Of a stretch of 64,000 nt of DNA, positions 50,201-61,779 are shown in pieces (within the stretch, counting starts at the first letter, position 1; the number at the start of each line of letters is the position of its first letter). A program made the translations under genes and the position numbers. Source of the DNA: Archegozetes longisetosus (taxonomy: Eukaryota; Arthropoda; Arachnida; Sarcoptiformes; Trhypochthoniidae); NCBI GenBank assembly GCA_018873245.2, contig JAEMBT020000008.1:62001-126000 (forward strand), written 5' to 3'. The notes under the pieces are model-generated. The model was given only the letters and a program-made list of their open reading frames with translations. It did not search any database and had not been told where the DNA came from.

Positions 50201-51028
50201 CACTGGCGGTTTAGTCTTTTTTACAATTTAAAAATAAAACATTGTGACAAATTTTGCGCATTTTGTTAGATTATTTGGTTTGTTTAGTTTTTAGTATGAA
50301 ATTGAGTGAGTGTAGAGTATGTGCTACTATTTTCAATCATTTCTAGTGAACTTCTTGGAGCAAGTCTGGTCCAATCTCGATATAACTGGCTTCTACTCGA
50401 CTGCGATGTCTCAGTTGTTTTCAATCCAGTGAGTTATATATACAAAGTTTTTGGCGTTTCATGCCATACAGAGTTCGCAACTTGATTTCAGGGGAGAGGT
50501 GACCAAATAAAATGTTTTGGTCAAAAGTAATGCCTAAATCCAAGTGTAATCATTGTTTAACTCGAGAGGCCTGCCATAACCATCACGTGGATGTATAGGA
50601 ATAGTGATGATCTACAATTGTGAATCCCTCTACGCGACACATTTTGCCTTTGATTGGCTCAAGAACTTGTTGTGGTTTCCCCCTTGATTGCGATATCATC
50701 ACATCCGTTGTTTTCCACTAATTTATAAGTATTATAAAGTGTTTACAGTTTAAAAATAGTTTGCAATCCAAAAAAGTTTATCGAAAACATTGTCAGACCG
50801 CTTGGAGTCAGTCTCTTTTACTTTTGACTTTTATTCAACACACTTGTGCTCATTATCTATTTTATAAACTCAATGAGTAGTTACTCACGTATTGAATAAT
50901 CAGTATTTTGTGGAACTCATGTCGAGATTTTAAGTTCGGTATAAATTAAAGTTTGAAAAAATATTTTCAACATTCGTATTACTATTACTGGAAGTGTTGA
51001 TAGTCTTAGACTGTGATAATCGTCCAAA
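47249..51028. other. gene-free upstream region of the MFS gene
   Basis: It includes a (TG)n tract at about 48155-48171. The frames at 47398-47586 and 49602-49847 are short and lack family features. The part from about 50310 is somewhat less AT-rich and may be regulatory. Confidence 0.4.
50940..50946 (+). promoter_or_regulatory. candidate TATA box of the MFS transporter gene
   Basis: TATAAAT lies 83-89 bp before the start codon at 51029. Confidence 0.4.
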
Positions 51029-53069
51029 ATGAAAATGTCATTGACTTTAAAATATTTAACAACTTTTGCGTTGTTCTTCTGCTACTTTGTTTACGGAGGT
51101 TTGATATCTATTTAATATTCCAATATTTGATATCTGTTTAAAATCTAATTGTTTTTATTTATACTTTTATCAATACTTTTTGAAAACCATTTGTGTTCAG
51201 TCTGTTTAGAGAGAAAGATAGAGAAAGAGACCCTCTATTTATGAGCTGAATTGAGCAGAAACTTGTGAGAACAAGTTTGTTTCTAAGTTTGACAAACCAG
51301 TGACGAGTTGCGTCACTCTGAGCTAAAATTCGTTTTTGTCTACTTGCCTGAGCCGTCCAATTGATTCGAATAAATTAATATATTTTCGATATTGCAATGT
51401 GAGTCTGAAAGTTTTACAACACTTTTAATTTAAATTTAGTGAACTTCTATGTTGTGGGCCCAACACTAATTGAATTGGCTGGACTTTTCCAAACCACTAT
51501 TGAGAAGATATGTTTGATCTATACAGTCAGATCAGCGGGTTATACACTCGGAAGTTTGAGTAAGTTTTTGTCTAAATTACTCAAAACCGTATTCTTATAC
51601 CTATTTATTGATCAAATGAAACTGTTTCAGGCGGTTTTCTATTCAATTACATAAACCGTCAGTTGGCGTTCATATTTTTTTTAACCTTAATGGGCATAAC
51701 TCTAATTCTTATGCCTCATTGTTCATCACTCATGCAATTGTTCACAATGGCTGCTATCAACGGGTTCTCAATCGGCAGCTTTGATACCGCGATCAACGTA
51801 TGGCTTCTTGAGATGTGGGGCGAAGCGAGCGGTCCATACATGCAAGCTTTGCATTTTACTTATGGATTGGGCTCTTTTGTTGCACCGCTTATCTGCGAGC
51901 CATTCCTGTCTCAAGAATCGATTTATGTAGATCATGGACATCACCTAAAGTCGACTTCAATGTCTCTTAATACAACTACAAACATATTTAGTGCAAACAA
52001 TACTACAGATTCAATACTAAACTCAACCGATTACATAATTAATAATGTAATTGATCCAATCGATTATCTCATATACATCCCGTACGCATTCGCTGGAGGT
52101 ATAACGATTGCGGGTGCAGCCACTGTTCTCATGCTTTACGCTTATAAGAAATATGAACCGCCGACCAAAGCAAACAACTTGTACGCAATCACTCCAAATG
52201 AAGAAAAGCAACCAGAAAATAATGGTCTTTTAGTAAATCGATGTAATTATGATTTTTTAAAACTATTCTCATTTGTTTAGTTGAATAGATCCTAAAAGAA
52301 AAAATTGAATCATCGAAAAGAAATGATTTGAATTATTTAAAACATAAGTTTTATTAATGTGATTACAGTGCCAAAGGAGAACAAGTCACAAATGAAATCA
52401 TATATTGAAAGTCATATTCCTCCGTGTATAACCATATGGTTGGTAACGATGGGCTCATTATTTCTAACATTTTTTGTTGGTATGGAACAAATGCATCTGC
52501 AATTTTTGCCCACGTTTGCGGTCAACTCTGATTTAAACTTGAGTCCATCGGAAGCTGCTCTCATATCGTCTGCAACTGCGGCTGCCTTCACCATCGGTCG
52601 TGGATTGTCGATACCCCTAGCCATTAAATTGCGTCCGCAAACAATTCTATACACAAACCATATATTAATGTTTTTGGGGACTATAATACTGGCGTTTTAT
52701 GCCAACTCGTCAGAAGTGTTGATGTGGATCGGAAACATCATACTTGGCGCTGGATTTTCATCAGTCTATGCTTCTATTTATGCATTTCTCGAGCAGCAGA
52801 TAAGGGTGACAAATGTGATCGGATCTATCTTTGTTTTTGCTGGTGGTCTCACTGCAGCCCTTTCGCCATCGATTGTTGGCCATTATATCGAAGCAAATCC
52901 TTTGATTCTGATTTGGTTTAACTTAGTTTGTGCTGCATTTTGTTTTGGTATCTTAATTATTATTCACTTAACTGTTAGCATTAAAAATCGTACCTCTCAG
53001 TCAAGCGTTCACTCGAAAGCTGATAATGAAGTGAAAATAGTTGTACCTGAAAAATTGTTAAATGTTTAA
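51029..53069 (+). CDS. major facilitator superfamily transporter (MFSD4/NAGLT1-like)
   Basis: Exons: 51029-51098, 51440-51559, 51631-52242 and 52369-53069, giving about 500 residues and the twelve hydrophobic segments expected of an MFS carrier. The N-terminal half has VVGPTLIELAGLF and the loop GGFLFNYINRQ, then GSFDTAINVWLLEMWGEASG, a stretch typical of the MFSD4 / sodium-dependent glucose transporter 1 group. A loop encoded at about 51920-52060 carries several N-glycosylation sites (NTT, NTT, NST). The C-terminal half has SATAAAFTIGRG and GFSSVYASIYAFLEQQ. The probable role is proton- or sodium-coupled sugar or small-solute transport at a membrane; the substrate is not proven. The donor of exon 3 is the least certain point (52242 GTAATT, or an earlier GTCTTT). 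A paralogue lies at 59876-61488. AATAAA occurs at about 53328. Confidence 0.85.
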
Positions 53070-56068
53070 CTAAAATTATATATAAACAATCGTTTATATT
53101 ATATAATCATTTTTATGTTGAATATTCAACGTTCTAGTGTTTTCACAGTTCATATAATTGAACAACTTTTCATGATTTACGTTTTAAAACATTTTAGTTT
53201 TAACAATATCGTTCTTTATTTTTAGTCTTTCAAACACAATGTGCCATAAAATTCATTTGTTAAGTATTTAAGTGCTCGCCATAACCAAGTTTATAAGTGA
53301 TCATTCATTTGTTTATACTATAAGTCAAATAAAAGTTTTCATATTAACAATTTTGTATCTGATTCAATAGAAAAAATACAATTTTTAAACTTCATACTTA
53401 AATAAGCGACGGTCTGTCGTCAAACAAGGGATGTCTTCAAATCAATTTAATGGTTCAAACATGAAAAGGATCAAAATATTAATCAGGTTCTGCTGTGGAC
53501 AAGTTTTGATAAACTCTACGATTTTAATATTGAGAAAAATGATCCATTTGCTAAACAAATCATCTATAGTTATAGCGACAGTCGCGACTATCATCTAATA
53601 GTTGAACGCAACAATTTAATATTTTAAAGATTGTTTTTAAGCAAAACTAGTCAAATAGTTTTCAGTTTTTTGTGGCTGAGCAAAAAGTATAGTTATAAGC
53701 AGGCAGCGGAAAAATCGGTAACAAATTTTGTACCTTTTTGAGCAATTATAACATTATTGTTGTAAAAAGCACTTGGAATTCAAATGCATTTACATATTTC
53801 TTCCATTAGATCAAATTTATTAAGTCCCAAAAATGAAGGCTAATTTCACTCACCTCTAATTGGGACGTTTTGATGCCTTAACACATAGTTTATAGAGATA
53901 TAACTACTTATAAAGGGACAAACGTGCTCCCGATTTTTCCTATTCCTGGTTATAAGCATTAGGAAATCGAGCGCTGCCAAAAAGTATGTTTATTACGAAT
54001 ACAAGCAGTAGAGACTTTTGAGAAAATAAATCAAATCATAGTATTAAAGATAGAAGCTATAGATTGCAACAGTTTACTATAGAAGTTACAATTACTGATC
54101 AAAGTTCGAAAACTACGACGAACCGAGTTTATTCAAATTTGATTGCATTCAATTTGAAACTTAATTATTGTTTGGCTAGAAAACTGAGCTCAACTTCAAG
54201 CTGTTTTAGCGAGTGCTTAATTATCTATGTGAAAAAATGAACCCTCTTATGATTGTATTGCTTTTTTGCCAAATCAAAGTTTAGATCTACGATTGTTTAG
54301 TCGGAGCAATTCATTTAAATTCAGTATAATACTAACCAATAAAAAATATACGATTAAATCCAAGTAAATCATTAACAATTATACTATCAATTTTTCAGGT
54401 ATTAGCTAGCAATAAATCAAATTTCATTTTCAAAAATCATTTTTCAAGTTGAAACCACACTATATGTGAGGTGACTAATACGAAAATTATTTCGATTCAT
54501 GGACAAAAATCAGAAAAACAAAGTTTTAGTCCCATTTTATTTTGATTTTGGCTTCGATTGAAAAAACTTTCTGTTCAACTCTAAAAACAAGTGATGAAAA
54601 TATATGTATTTTAATTTATTTCTAATCGTTTAATTATTTTATAATTTTCAATAATTATGACAGAAATGATTTAATGCGAATGAAAGTGAGAGTCGATGAG
54701 TCGAGGAAGGAAATTATGCGTTTTGAAAGCTTGCTTGTAGTTCACGTTTAAGCAAAGTTAAAAAACTAGAATCATTAATAATTAGATGGAGATGACTGAG
54801 AGACCACGCGCTCTAATTTAAACATCAACTTATTTAACACATTCACTCAAATTATGGCTGTTCAAGATTACGATCAAATCAGATCGTCTTTAATGTTAAG
54901 CAACGATGTTACCATTGATGCTACTGTCGTATAACAGAGTTGGGGACAATCAACCGCTTCAGGCTATGTTCAGTCTATTTCATTAGGCTTTTCAATGTTG
55001 AACGGTTACTCCTCTGCAAATTTTATGGCAATTTCAATACAGTGTGAGCTCGATCTGCAAATGTGTAACCGTATGACGAATCACCAACATATTAAAGCCT
55101 GTAATAATGTACGAATTTTTTAAGCGACCGGACTACAGAACACCAAGTCAAGTTGAACATTCTTTTTAACAACTGCGTAAAGATTCAATTTGATACTTTA
55201 AAAATGGAAACAGAATTTTATTTTAGAAAACAATATTGACTACCCGTTTATTGATAGCGATCAACTGTAGAAATAAGTATGAATTAGAACAATGTTTAGC
55301 GACATGGTTTAAGCAATTTTTCATAGTATTAAATCAAGCAAAGTCCAAGTTTGGACAAGATTCTTAAAGGCATATATATATATATAAAGAAACGATCGAA
55401 ATTAGTTAATAGCATTGAAATTTGAGTTTTAAAAAAATGTTCGAGGCGTCTTTTTCTCAATTTATTTCGAAAGTCAAGTAAACGTCAATTAAACTAAACT
55501 TGACTGTAAGATTGATAATTGTAAATAGAATCATCACGTAACTTACAATCATTTTAGGTCATCCGAAGCTAACTTTTCGATTGATAATATACTCTCGACC
55601 AAAGCTATGAGTTTACGTAATTTACTCAATATTTTAATTTTGATTGAAATAATTTTTTTTAGCAAAATGTAACCGAGTGCTTGATTTAATTACAAGACTA
55701 AACCACATGTCTTCAGATAAATCGGTCCTCAATTGGTGCTTAAATTGAAATATAGATCATAAATTTGGTTTTGAAAATTGAAACTAAGTCTTCTGAATTT
55801 TTTTGACCCTAATCTAATAAAATTGAATGAGCTTAATCGGTATTAATCTAAATGTTTTTATGGGTCGTCTCACCTAAGTGGTGATCAAGAACTAGATGGG
55901 CGTTTCGGAGCTAAACTGTTTTCAGATTCTGGGACTAAATATTTTTATTAGGATATAAGCCGAACTGGTATAAAATCAGAGTCAGTTTTGGTTCTATGAT
56001 CACTTTCACTTTTGTCTATTCAAACTGAGTAACTTCTTGGTAAAGTTAAGTTGAAGTATTAGATAAAA
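53070..56068. other. intergenic, no gene recognised
   Basis: AT-rich sequence. A frame from about 54854 starts MAVQDYDQIRSS but stops after 26 codons and is not convincing. A short (TA)n lies near 55372-55387. Confidence 0.4.
55969..55976 (+). promoter_or_regulatory. candidate TATA box of the cuticle protein gene
   Basis: TATAAAAT lies about 100 bp before the start codon. Initiator-like TCACTT occurs about 30 bp downstream of it. Confidence 0.55.
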
Positions 56069-56897
56069 ATGTTCAAGGTATAGATATTCGTACAATTTAT
56101 TTCTAATGAACTTTTACCATTTAGTATTGATTAATATGTGATTACGATTAAATTTGACGTTTAAAATTAAACTCAGTTATATTTAAAAGAAATTTAGAAA
56201 AGTTTTTTCTAATTTAAAATGTCAAGCTAAAGGCAACGGAATACTTAAAGGAACTATAAGAGCGAACATTTGTGCGCTAAATTGTTTGCTTTACATTTTC
56301 TGCTGCCTTAATTCTAATTTTTCGAAACTATATTGATAATAAATTAATTAAATAAATGAATTCTCTTTGCAGTTAATTGCTTTGTTCACAATAATTGCTT
56401 GTTCAAGCGCACAGAGACTGCGATTATCTCCGCTCATAATCGGATCAAATCAAGCTGCAGCAATTCAAGAGATTCAGTTGACACCAGGTGTCAGACTTGC
56501 AGCTCGTGCACCACAATTGTTGGCGCGACCGATTGCTATTCAAGCGGCACCCATCGCTCCGTTAACCACATTGGCAGCTACGTTACCTGCTGCACCATTG
56601 GTGGCCCGACAAGTTATTGCTGCACCACTAGCTGCTGAGGCCCCAGAGCCTTATACTTATGCCTTTCAATCAGTTGATGAATTTGGAACAGCTCTGAACA
56701 GACAAGAATCTTCAGACCCGAATGGTGTCGTCACAGGAAGCTATGGTTATACCGATGCTCAGGGACTTTCACGTCTGGTCGAATACGTTGCAGACGCTGG
56801 AGGATTCAGAGCATCAGTCAAGACCAACGAACCTGGAACTGCTAACGCAAATCCCGCAGACGTAATCGTTCAATCGACAGCCGTTCGCAGACGTTAA
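56069..56897 (+). CDS. RR-type (chitin_bind_4) cuticle protein, arachnid style
   Basis: Exon 1 (56069-56077) encodes only MFK. After a 295-bp intron, exon 2 (56373-56897) continues with LIALFTIIACSSAQ, completing a signal peptide, for a product of 177 residues. A tiny first exon that interrupts the signal peptide is the usual layout of arthropod cuticle genes. The middle is Ala/Pro-rich, with AAPL and AARAP motifs. The RR consensus domain is at about residues 95-160: YTYAFQSVDEFGT, GVVTGSYGYTDAQG, VEYVADAGGFRASV, then TNEPGTANANP. The TDEFGT-like start and the FRASVKTNEPG end are characteristic of tick and mite cuticle proteins. It binds chitin in the exoskeleton. A TATA box sits upstream, consistent with a strongly expressed epidermal gene. 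Confidence 0.93.
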
Positions 56898-57411
56898 TTG
56901 ATTGTAATTTATTAAAAGAATATTGACATAGAGTCTAGTTTTAAATCAATTAAGAAATTCGAATATGGTCGCCCTTTTTATAAAATTAATTTTTCTATCA
57001 TGTAATCTTATTTAGTGCCAAATTCAGTTCTATAATCTTCAAATTAAAATAGCATTCGTTTTATAATGTGCATCAACTTTGTGTTCATTTTGATCAGTTT
57101 ATGACCTTATTTGATTCGCATCACTATTGAGCCGAAAAATGAGGATTATATGAAAACTTAAGACCAAGTCTAGCATTATTAGATTATTGAAAATTTTATT
57201 TGTCTAGAAAAGTAAGTATTCAAATAGATTTGAATCGGTATTTTTCTTAAAGTTACCTTCATTACAAATAATATCTTAATGAGAGAATTGACCAACTAAT
57301 TACAACTAATAGTTGAACAATCAATTATTTGTGGCTCACAAGTCAGACCAGAAAATAACTTTGAATTAAAACATATCAATGTTATGTATGATTCATTATT
57401 TAAAAAAACGG

Positions 57412-58952
57412 TTAACCATAAGGAAAGGCTGTTCTCCAGAACCAGATGAATGGCTGAACGATAGGTTTACAAATGAGTGTTTGCGACCATTTCCAAAGAC
57501 CATCCTCTGAACATATGGAATACATACTCATATTGCTATTATAATAATTATTACTGTTATAAGAATGTGGTGCATAGCCCCAATTGCATCGGTAATAACA
57601 ATGACCACCAATTACTCTATTGCACGATTTAATGATAGCTCCCGGTGGTGGCGAAGGTGTGGGGCAGACTTCATCTGATCCTACAATGTTTCAAAATTAA
57701 TTCTTCTTTTACTTAAACATAGAACATTAATTGTTATACTTAATTAATTACTGGTGCAGGTCGGTGTCGATGACGACCAGAGGCCATTCGACTGGCATAC
57801 AAGAGTAGGTGAACCTACTATGTGATAGCCTCGATTACATTTAAAGTAACAGCTTGATTGAACCACACCTAAAAGTATTGATTAGTAGTCTTCCATTAGA
57901 ATTAAGCATTAAGTCATGCAATCAATATCTGTATACCAGGAGAACAGTTGCCATAATAGATACCATTAGCTGGAGGAGTCAATGCTGGGCATTGAACTCG
58001 ATTACAAGTTGGAGGTAGAGACGACCAAGTGCCATCACTGGTACAAACCAGAACAGATTCACCGATCAGTTGATATCCAGAATTGCAAGAAAAAATACAA
58101 GTCGAGCCTGGAATCGCAGAATCTGATTGACAGCTACCTCTTTGGGCACCGTTTGATGGCACTGAAAGAGTCGAACAGTGGACTGGTGGAGTAGTGGTAG
58201 TGGTAGTGGTTGGACTACAAGTTGGTACGGACGCTGACCATTGATGTCCTCTTCTCTGACAAGTGATTTGAGAAGAGCCGTAAAGTGTGAAGCCAGAATA
58301 ACAAGCAAAAGTACAAACATATCCTCCTAATCAATATTTTTTAGCTCAATCAAAATAACATTCATTTGAAACAAAAAATACGCAACAACTCACCCCAATT
58401 ACGACAGCGACCGACTTGGTATCCATTCTGTGGTGAACTAAGTCGTGGTCTACATCTGACGGTTCTGAAAATAATCAAATATTGAACCCAATCGAAGGTC
58501 TAGTGATTTAGAATATTTTTCTAAGTCTTTATACTTGTGAACGCACTGAGTTGTTTGACCAGACCATTCATTATTAGGCAAACAAGTGTGAAATTGATCA
58601 CCTATTAATTGACATTTGTTTCTGCATTCTATTCGACAAGTGGAGCCAACATGAGTGCCACAAACACCATCATTGCTTCCAATCACTATCCCATTAGGTG
58701 GTGCTATCAAAGACGGGCAATCGTTGTGAACATCATAAACCAACGTGCCTATAATTATAACTACAAATTCAAACATTTAACAGTGATTATCTCATTTATT
58801 CTATCTATTGAACTGTCTGGAAAAATGTTGAAAAAACTTCATTAATAAAAGAGCTAGCAGCAGTCAAATCTAATTATTTTCCTGTTAATAATATATTGGA
58901 GAGTACCTGAAATCAATGGAAACATTACAGTACCTGCTAAAACAGATTCCAT
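57412..58952 (-). CDS. secreted protein with five sushi (CCP) domains
   Basis: Six minus-strand exons: 58907-58952, 58535-58748, 58394-58464, 57937-58326, 57752-57868 and 57412-57680, with consistent phases, giving 368 residues. The N-terminus (MESVLAGTVMFPLISG) is a modest signal peptide. Five consecutive CCP modules follow, each about 55-65 residues with four cysteines, a Gly-Tyr (or equivalent) turn and a Trp near the end, for example GSTCIFSCNSGYQLIGES and GTWSSLPPTC. A Thr-rich linker (PTTTTTTTPP) lies between modules 2 and 3, and module 5 has an Asn/Tyr/Ser-rich insertion. CCP proteins act in adhesion, complement-like immunity or synapse organisation; the role here is unknown. Most introns fall inside modules, so domain shuffling by whole exons is not evident. 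It ends with a short hydrophobic, Trp-rich tail. Confidence 0.85.
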
Positions 58953-59875
58953 TATGAGTACTGAGCAAAATACTGATTACTCTTCACATCATTCTTCTGC
59001 TATATTAACAGTTAATAAGAGTAGAAAAATAATTGGACTAAATTTGAATAGTGATCAGTTTGACTATTAAGTGAGCACTAAAACAACCAATAGACAAAAC
59101 TAGACAAATGAATAAACATTTAAAAGGGACTTATAGTTCTTATTAATCTAGTAAAAAAAAGTATTTTACTAAAAAAGCATTGTTATAAACTATGTTATAG
59201 CTTATTGTATAAACTATGTTAACGAGTCATGTAAATTTACAATAATTCATACAAAGTCCTTGCCCTATATGTCACAATTACATGCAATACTAGGACTCAC
59301 ATCACTTCTTGTCGTCAAATTGATCATCTGCTCGAATTTCTAGTCATACTTACGTTTTGATTCTCGTTTGATCGACTGTTCATTCACTATCAATCAAATA
59401 ATTAAGGGTACAATTCGAATTAATCGATTCATCCATAAAACAAATCAATTTTCATATATGACTATTGATTTATTGAAATACATCAAAAATATTCATATCT
59501 TCAAATTTTAAAGATATTTTTTCACAATTTCGAAACTAAAGTTCAAACCTAAAACTCAACTGTAATTAAGTAATCAATTTTATTGATAACAAATACTGTA
59601 TCCCTGACTCACGATCAATGATTCAATGACCACGAAGACTGCCGAGCACACAATTGAAAACTTGAAATGTGAATGGTCTAAAAACTAATGATAAATAGAA
59701 TATACTTATTCTTAGGTTTTGCTGTTTGAAAGTTTGCAAACTCCGAAGTTTTGCGCTAACTTTTAAAGACCAAAGTCTAAAGATGAATGACAACATGCTA
59801 CTCTAGAAAGACTTATGAGTCACAAAACAAGATTTGACAGAATGAGTGTGATCGGCAAGCAATCTAAGAAGGCAT
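58953..59875. other. intergenic between the sushi gene and the second MFS gene
   Basis: AT-rich. It contains the 5' flank of the sushi gene and the 3' flank of the MFS paralogue. No other gene was seen. Confidence 0.45.
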
Positions 59876-61488
59876 TCAATTGCTCTCAGGCAAAGTGTAT
59901 GAAACATTACTAAACTGTGTTATTATAATTCTAATTATAACTAGAAGTATAAGACACAAACTAATACTGGCTATATTCAGATATATCAATACTAATGGCT
60001 TTTCTGTGATTAAATTTCCGACAATAAGAGGGTATATAGAAGACGTGGCGCCGCCGACAAATAAAAATATAGCTGCTTTCCTGTTATCAATTTCAAAGCT
60101 TTGCTGTAAAAACGCATAAATTGTTGGATAGACTGAACTGCAGCCGATTCCGATTCCAATGTTTGAGATCCAAATCCACAACGAAGACAATTCGTAAGTG
60201 AATATAACGACCAGATTAAATGCAATTATCATAATAAAATGGCACGAAAGTACGACATGTGATGACAATTTCAATGCTATAATTATTCCAATTCCTGTAT
60301 GATTAATAAAAACTGTAATTACCATCAAATTCGCAAAAGATATTCTAGAATACTTGATAAAAATCTGATTAGATTTAGCGTTTAATCAGTCATAGTTTCA
60401 ATTTAAATGAGAATCAGCCGAACCTCTTGTGATGGTAAAAGCAGCAGCTGTTGCAGAAGAAAGTGAAGCGGCATCAGATTCACTAATATTGACTGTTGAG
60501 TATTGAACAAATGTTGACTGAAATGAAAAGTAAGTCATTTCCATTGCCACGTAAGTGGCCAAAAGAAGACATCCAACAACTACAATAATAAACCCTAACT
60601 TTGATGATAACTCATATCTTCCTGATTCCTGAATTATTTCTTCAGGTAATGATTGTACTCGTTGGGGTTCAATCGGTTTTGAATGTTGTTCAGCTTCATA
60701 TTTGCGGTAAAGGAGTACAATTGTTAAGACTATAGCACTTGAAACGCAAATCGCACCACATATTGAGTAAGCGATTGTCAAATTCCATTTCTTCTCACTT
60801 AATACTAAGAAGGGTTGAGCAATAAGTGGTGCCAAAACAGTTCCACCGCCGAACACAAAATGTAAAGCATTTAAAAAGGGAGCGCTATTTTGGTCCCACA
60901 TTTCGATAATCCACGCATTAATAGCAGTGTCGCTTCCACCAGCCATCAAACCCTAATTTACCAAAAATTGATTCAAATTGATTCATATTCAATACAACTT
61001 AAACACTTGAGAGTAGTGGTCGTTACGAGTCCCGATCGAGTGCACGACAGACGAAACAAAGTACAGAATTTGACTTCAACTTGTTATAAATTATAGTCTA
61101 ATCAAATTTTCAGAATTGACATTCAGCTTTCACACCGATAAGTATAGAAAACTACGAAAATAATGCATAGTTATGCATCATTTTATATGCAACATCTAAT
61201 GAAAAAGCCTTCATTTATTATACTCAGTACTGGCTTATTCAAATTACAAGAGCCGAGATTAGAGTCTCGATCGAGTGTTCTAGTTCGAGACTAGAGAGCC
61301 ACAACTCTCGCAAATAACGACCACTACTTGAAAGCTTAAGCCATTATTAATAAGTACATTGATTGCACCAACGACGAAGAATATAATGACTGGTGTCAAT
61401 ATAGGCATCAATCCAAGACTTATGCCCATAATCGTCGTGAATACTATAAGACATTTTTGACGGTTGAGGTAGTTGAAGGCAAACCCAC
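59876..61488 (-). CDS. MFS transporter paralogue (MFSD4/NAGLT1-like), 5' exons not in window
   Basis: Three minus-strand exons, 61358-61488, 60424-60952 and 59876-60294, encode about 360 residues homologous to the gene at 51029-53069: GGFAFNYLNRQK, GGSDTAINAWIIEMWDQNSA, SATAAAFTITRG, then GCSSVYPTIYAFLQQ, ending LPESN. The first exon starts at the same phase-1 position as exon 3 of the paralogue, so the N-terminal two exons (initiator Met and first membrane segments) should lie further along the minus strand. I could not find them before the pogo element or in the last 200 bases. They may be beyond the window, or the gene may be truncated. The extracellular loop is shorter and lacks the glycosylation cluster. 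The frame is intact across all three exons. Intron positions differ from the paralogue at two places. Confidence 0.75.
61014..61326. mobile_element. 313-bp hAT-type MITE inside the MFS paralogue intron
   Basis: The inverted ends TAGTGGTCGTTA and TAACGACCACTA match perfectly over 12 bp. The flanks CTTGAGAG (61006-61013) and CTTGAAAG (61327-61334) are an 8-bp duplication with one change. Subterminal GAGTCCCGATCGAG and GAGTCTCGATCGAG motifs occur near both ends. It fills most of the 405-bp intron 60953-61357. Confidence 0.85.
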
Positions 61489-61779
61489 CTATCAATTAAG
61501 AATATGAGCTACATTATAATCAAATTGAAAATAGTTATATTTTGCCAAATTATTTAACTCTTAAAATCGATTGGTATACATTTTAAGCTACTATTACTGT
61601 ATATCAATACAATCAATTGGAAATATCAATTTGAATCTTATTCAATAAAAATCATTTATAATCATGTCATCATCTGATAGATTAGTTTTTCAATCAATAG
61701 AAAAACGTATTGAAGCAACAGAAATAGCTTTCTATAATTACTATGACTAAATTATTGACTGAGGCCTTACTTTCAAATA
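61489..61779. other. sequence between the MFS paralogue exon and the pogo element
   Basis: Nothing was recognised. It probably belongs to an intron of the MFS paralogue. Confidence 0.35.

Noticed and set aside
54854-55130. frame starting MAVQDYDQIRSS
   Set aside because: Stops after 26 codons with no acceptable donor, and downstream reading is interrupted.
57982-58320. open frames on the plus strand and in another minus frame over the sushi exons
   Set aside because: They are shadows of the sushi gene, whose frame shows repeated cysteine modules and valid splice sites.
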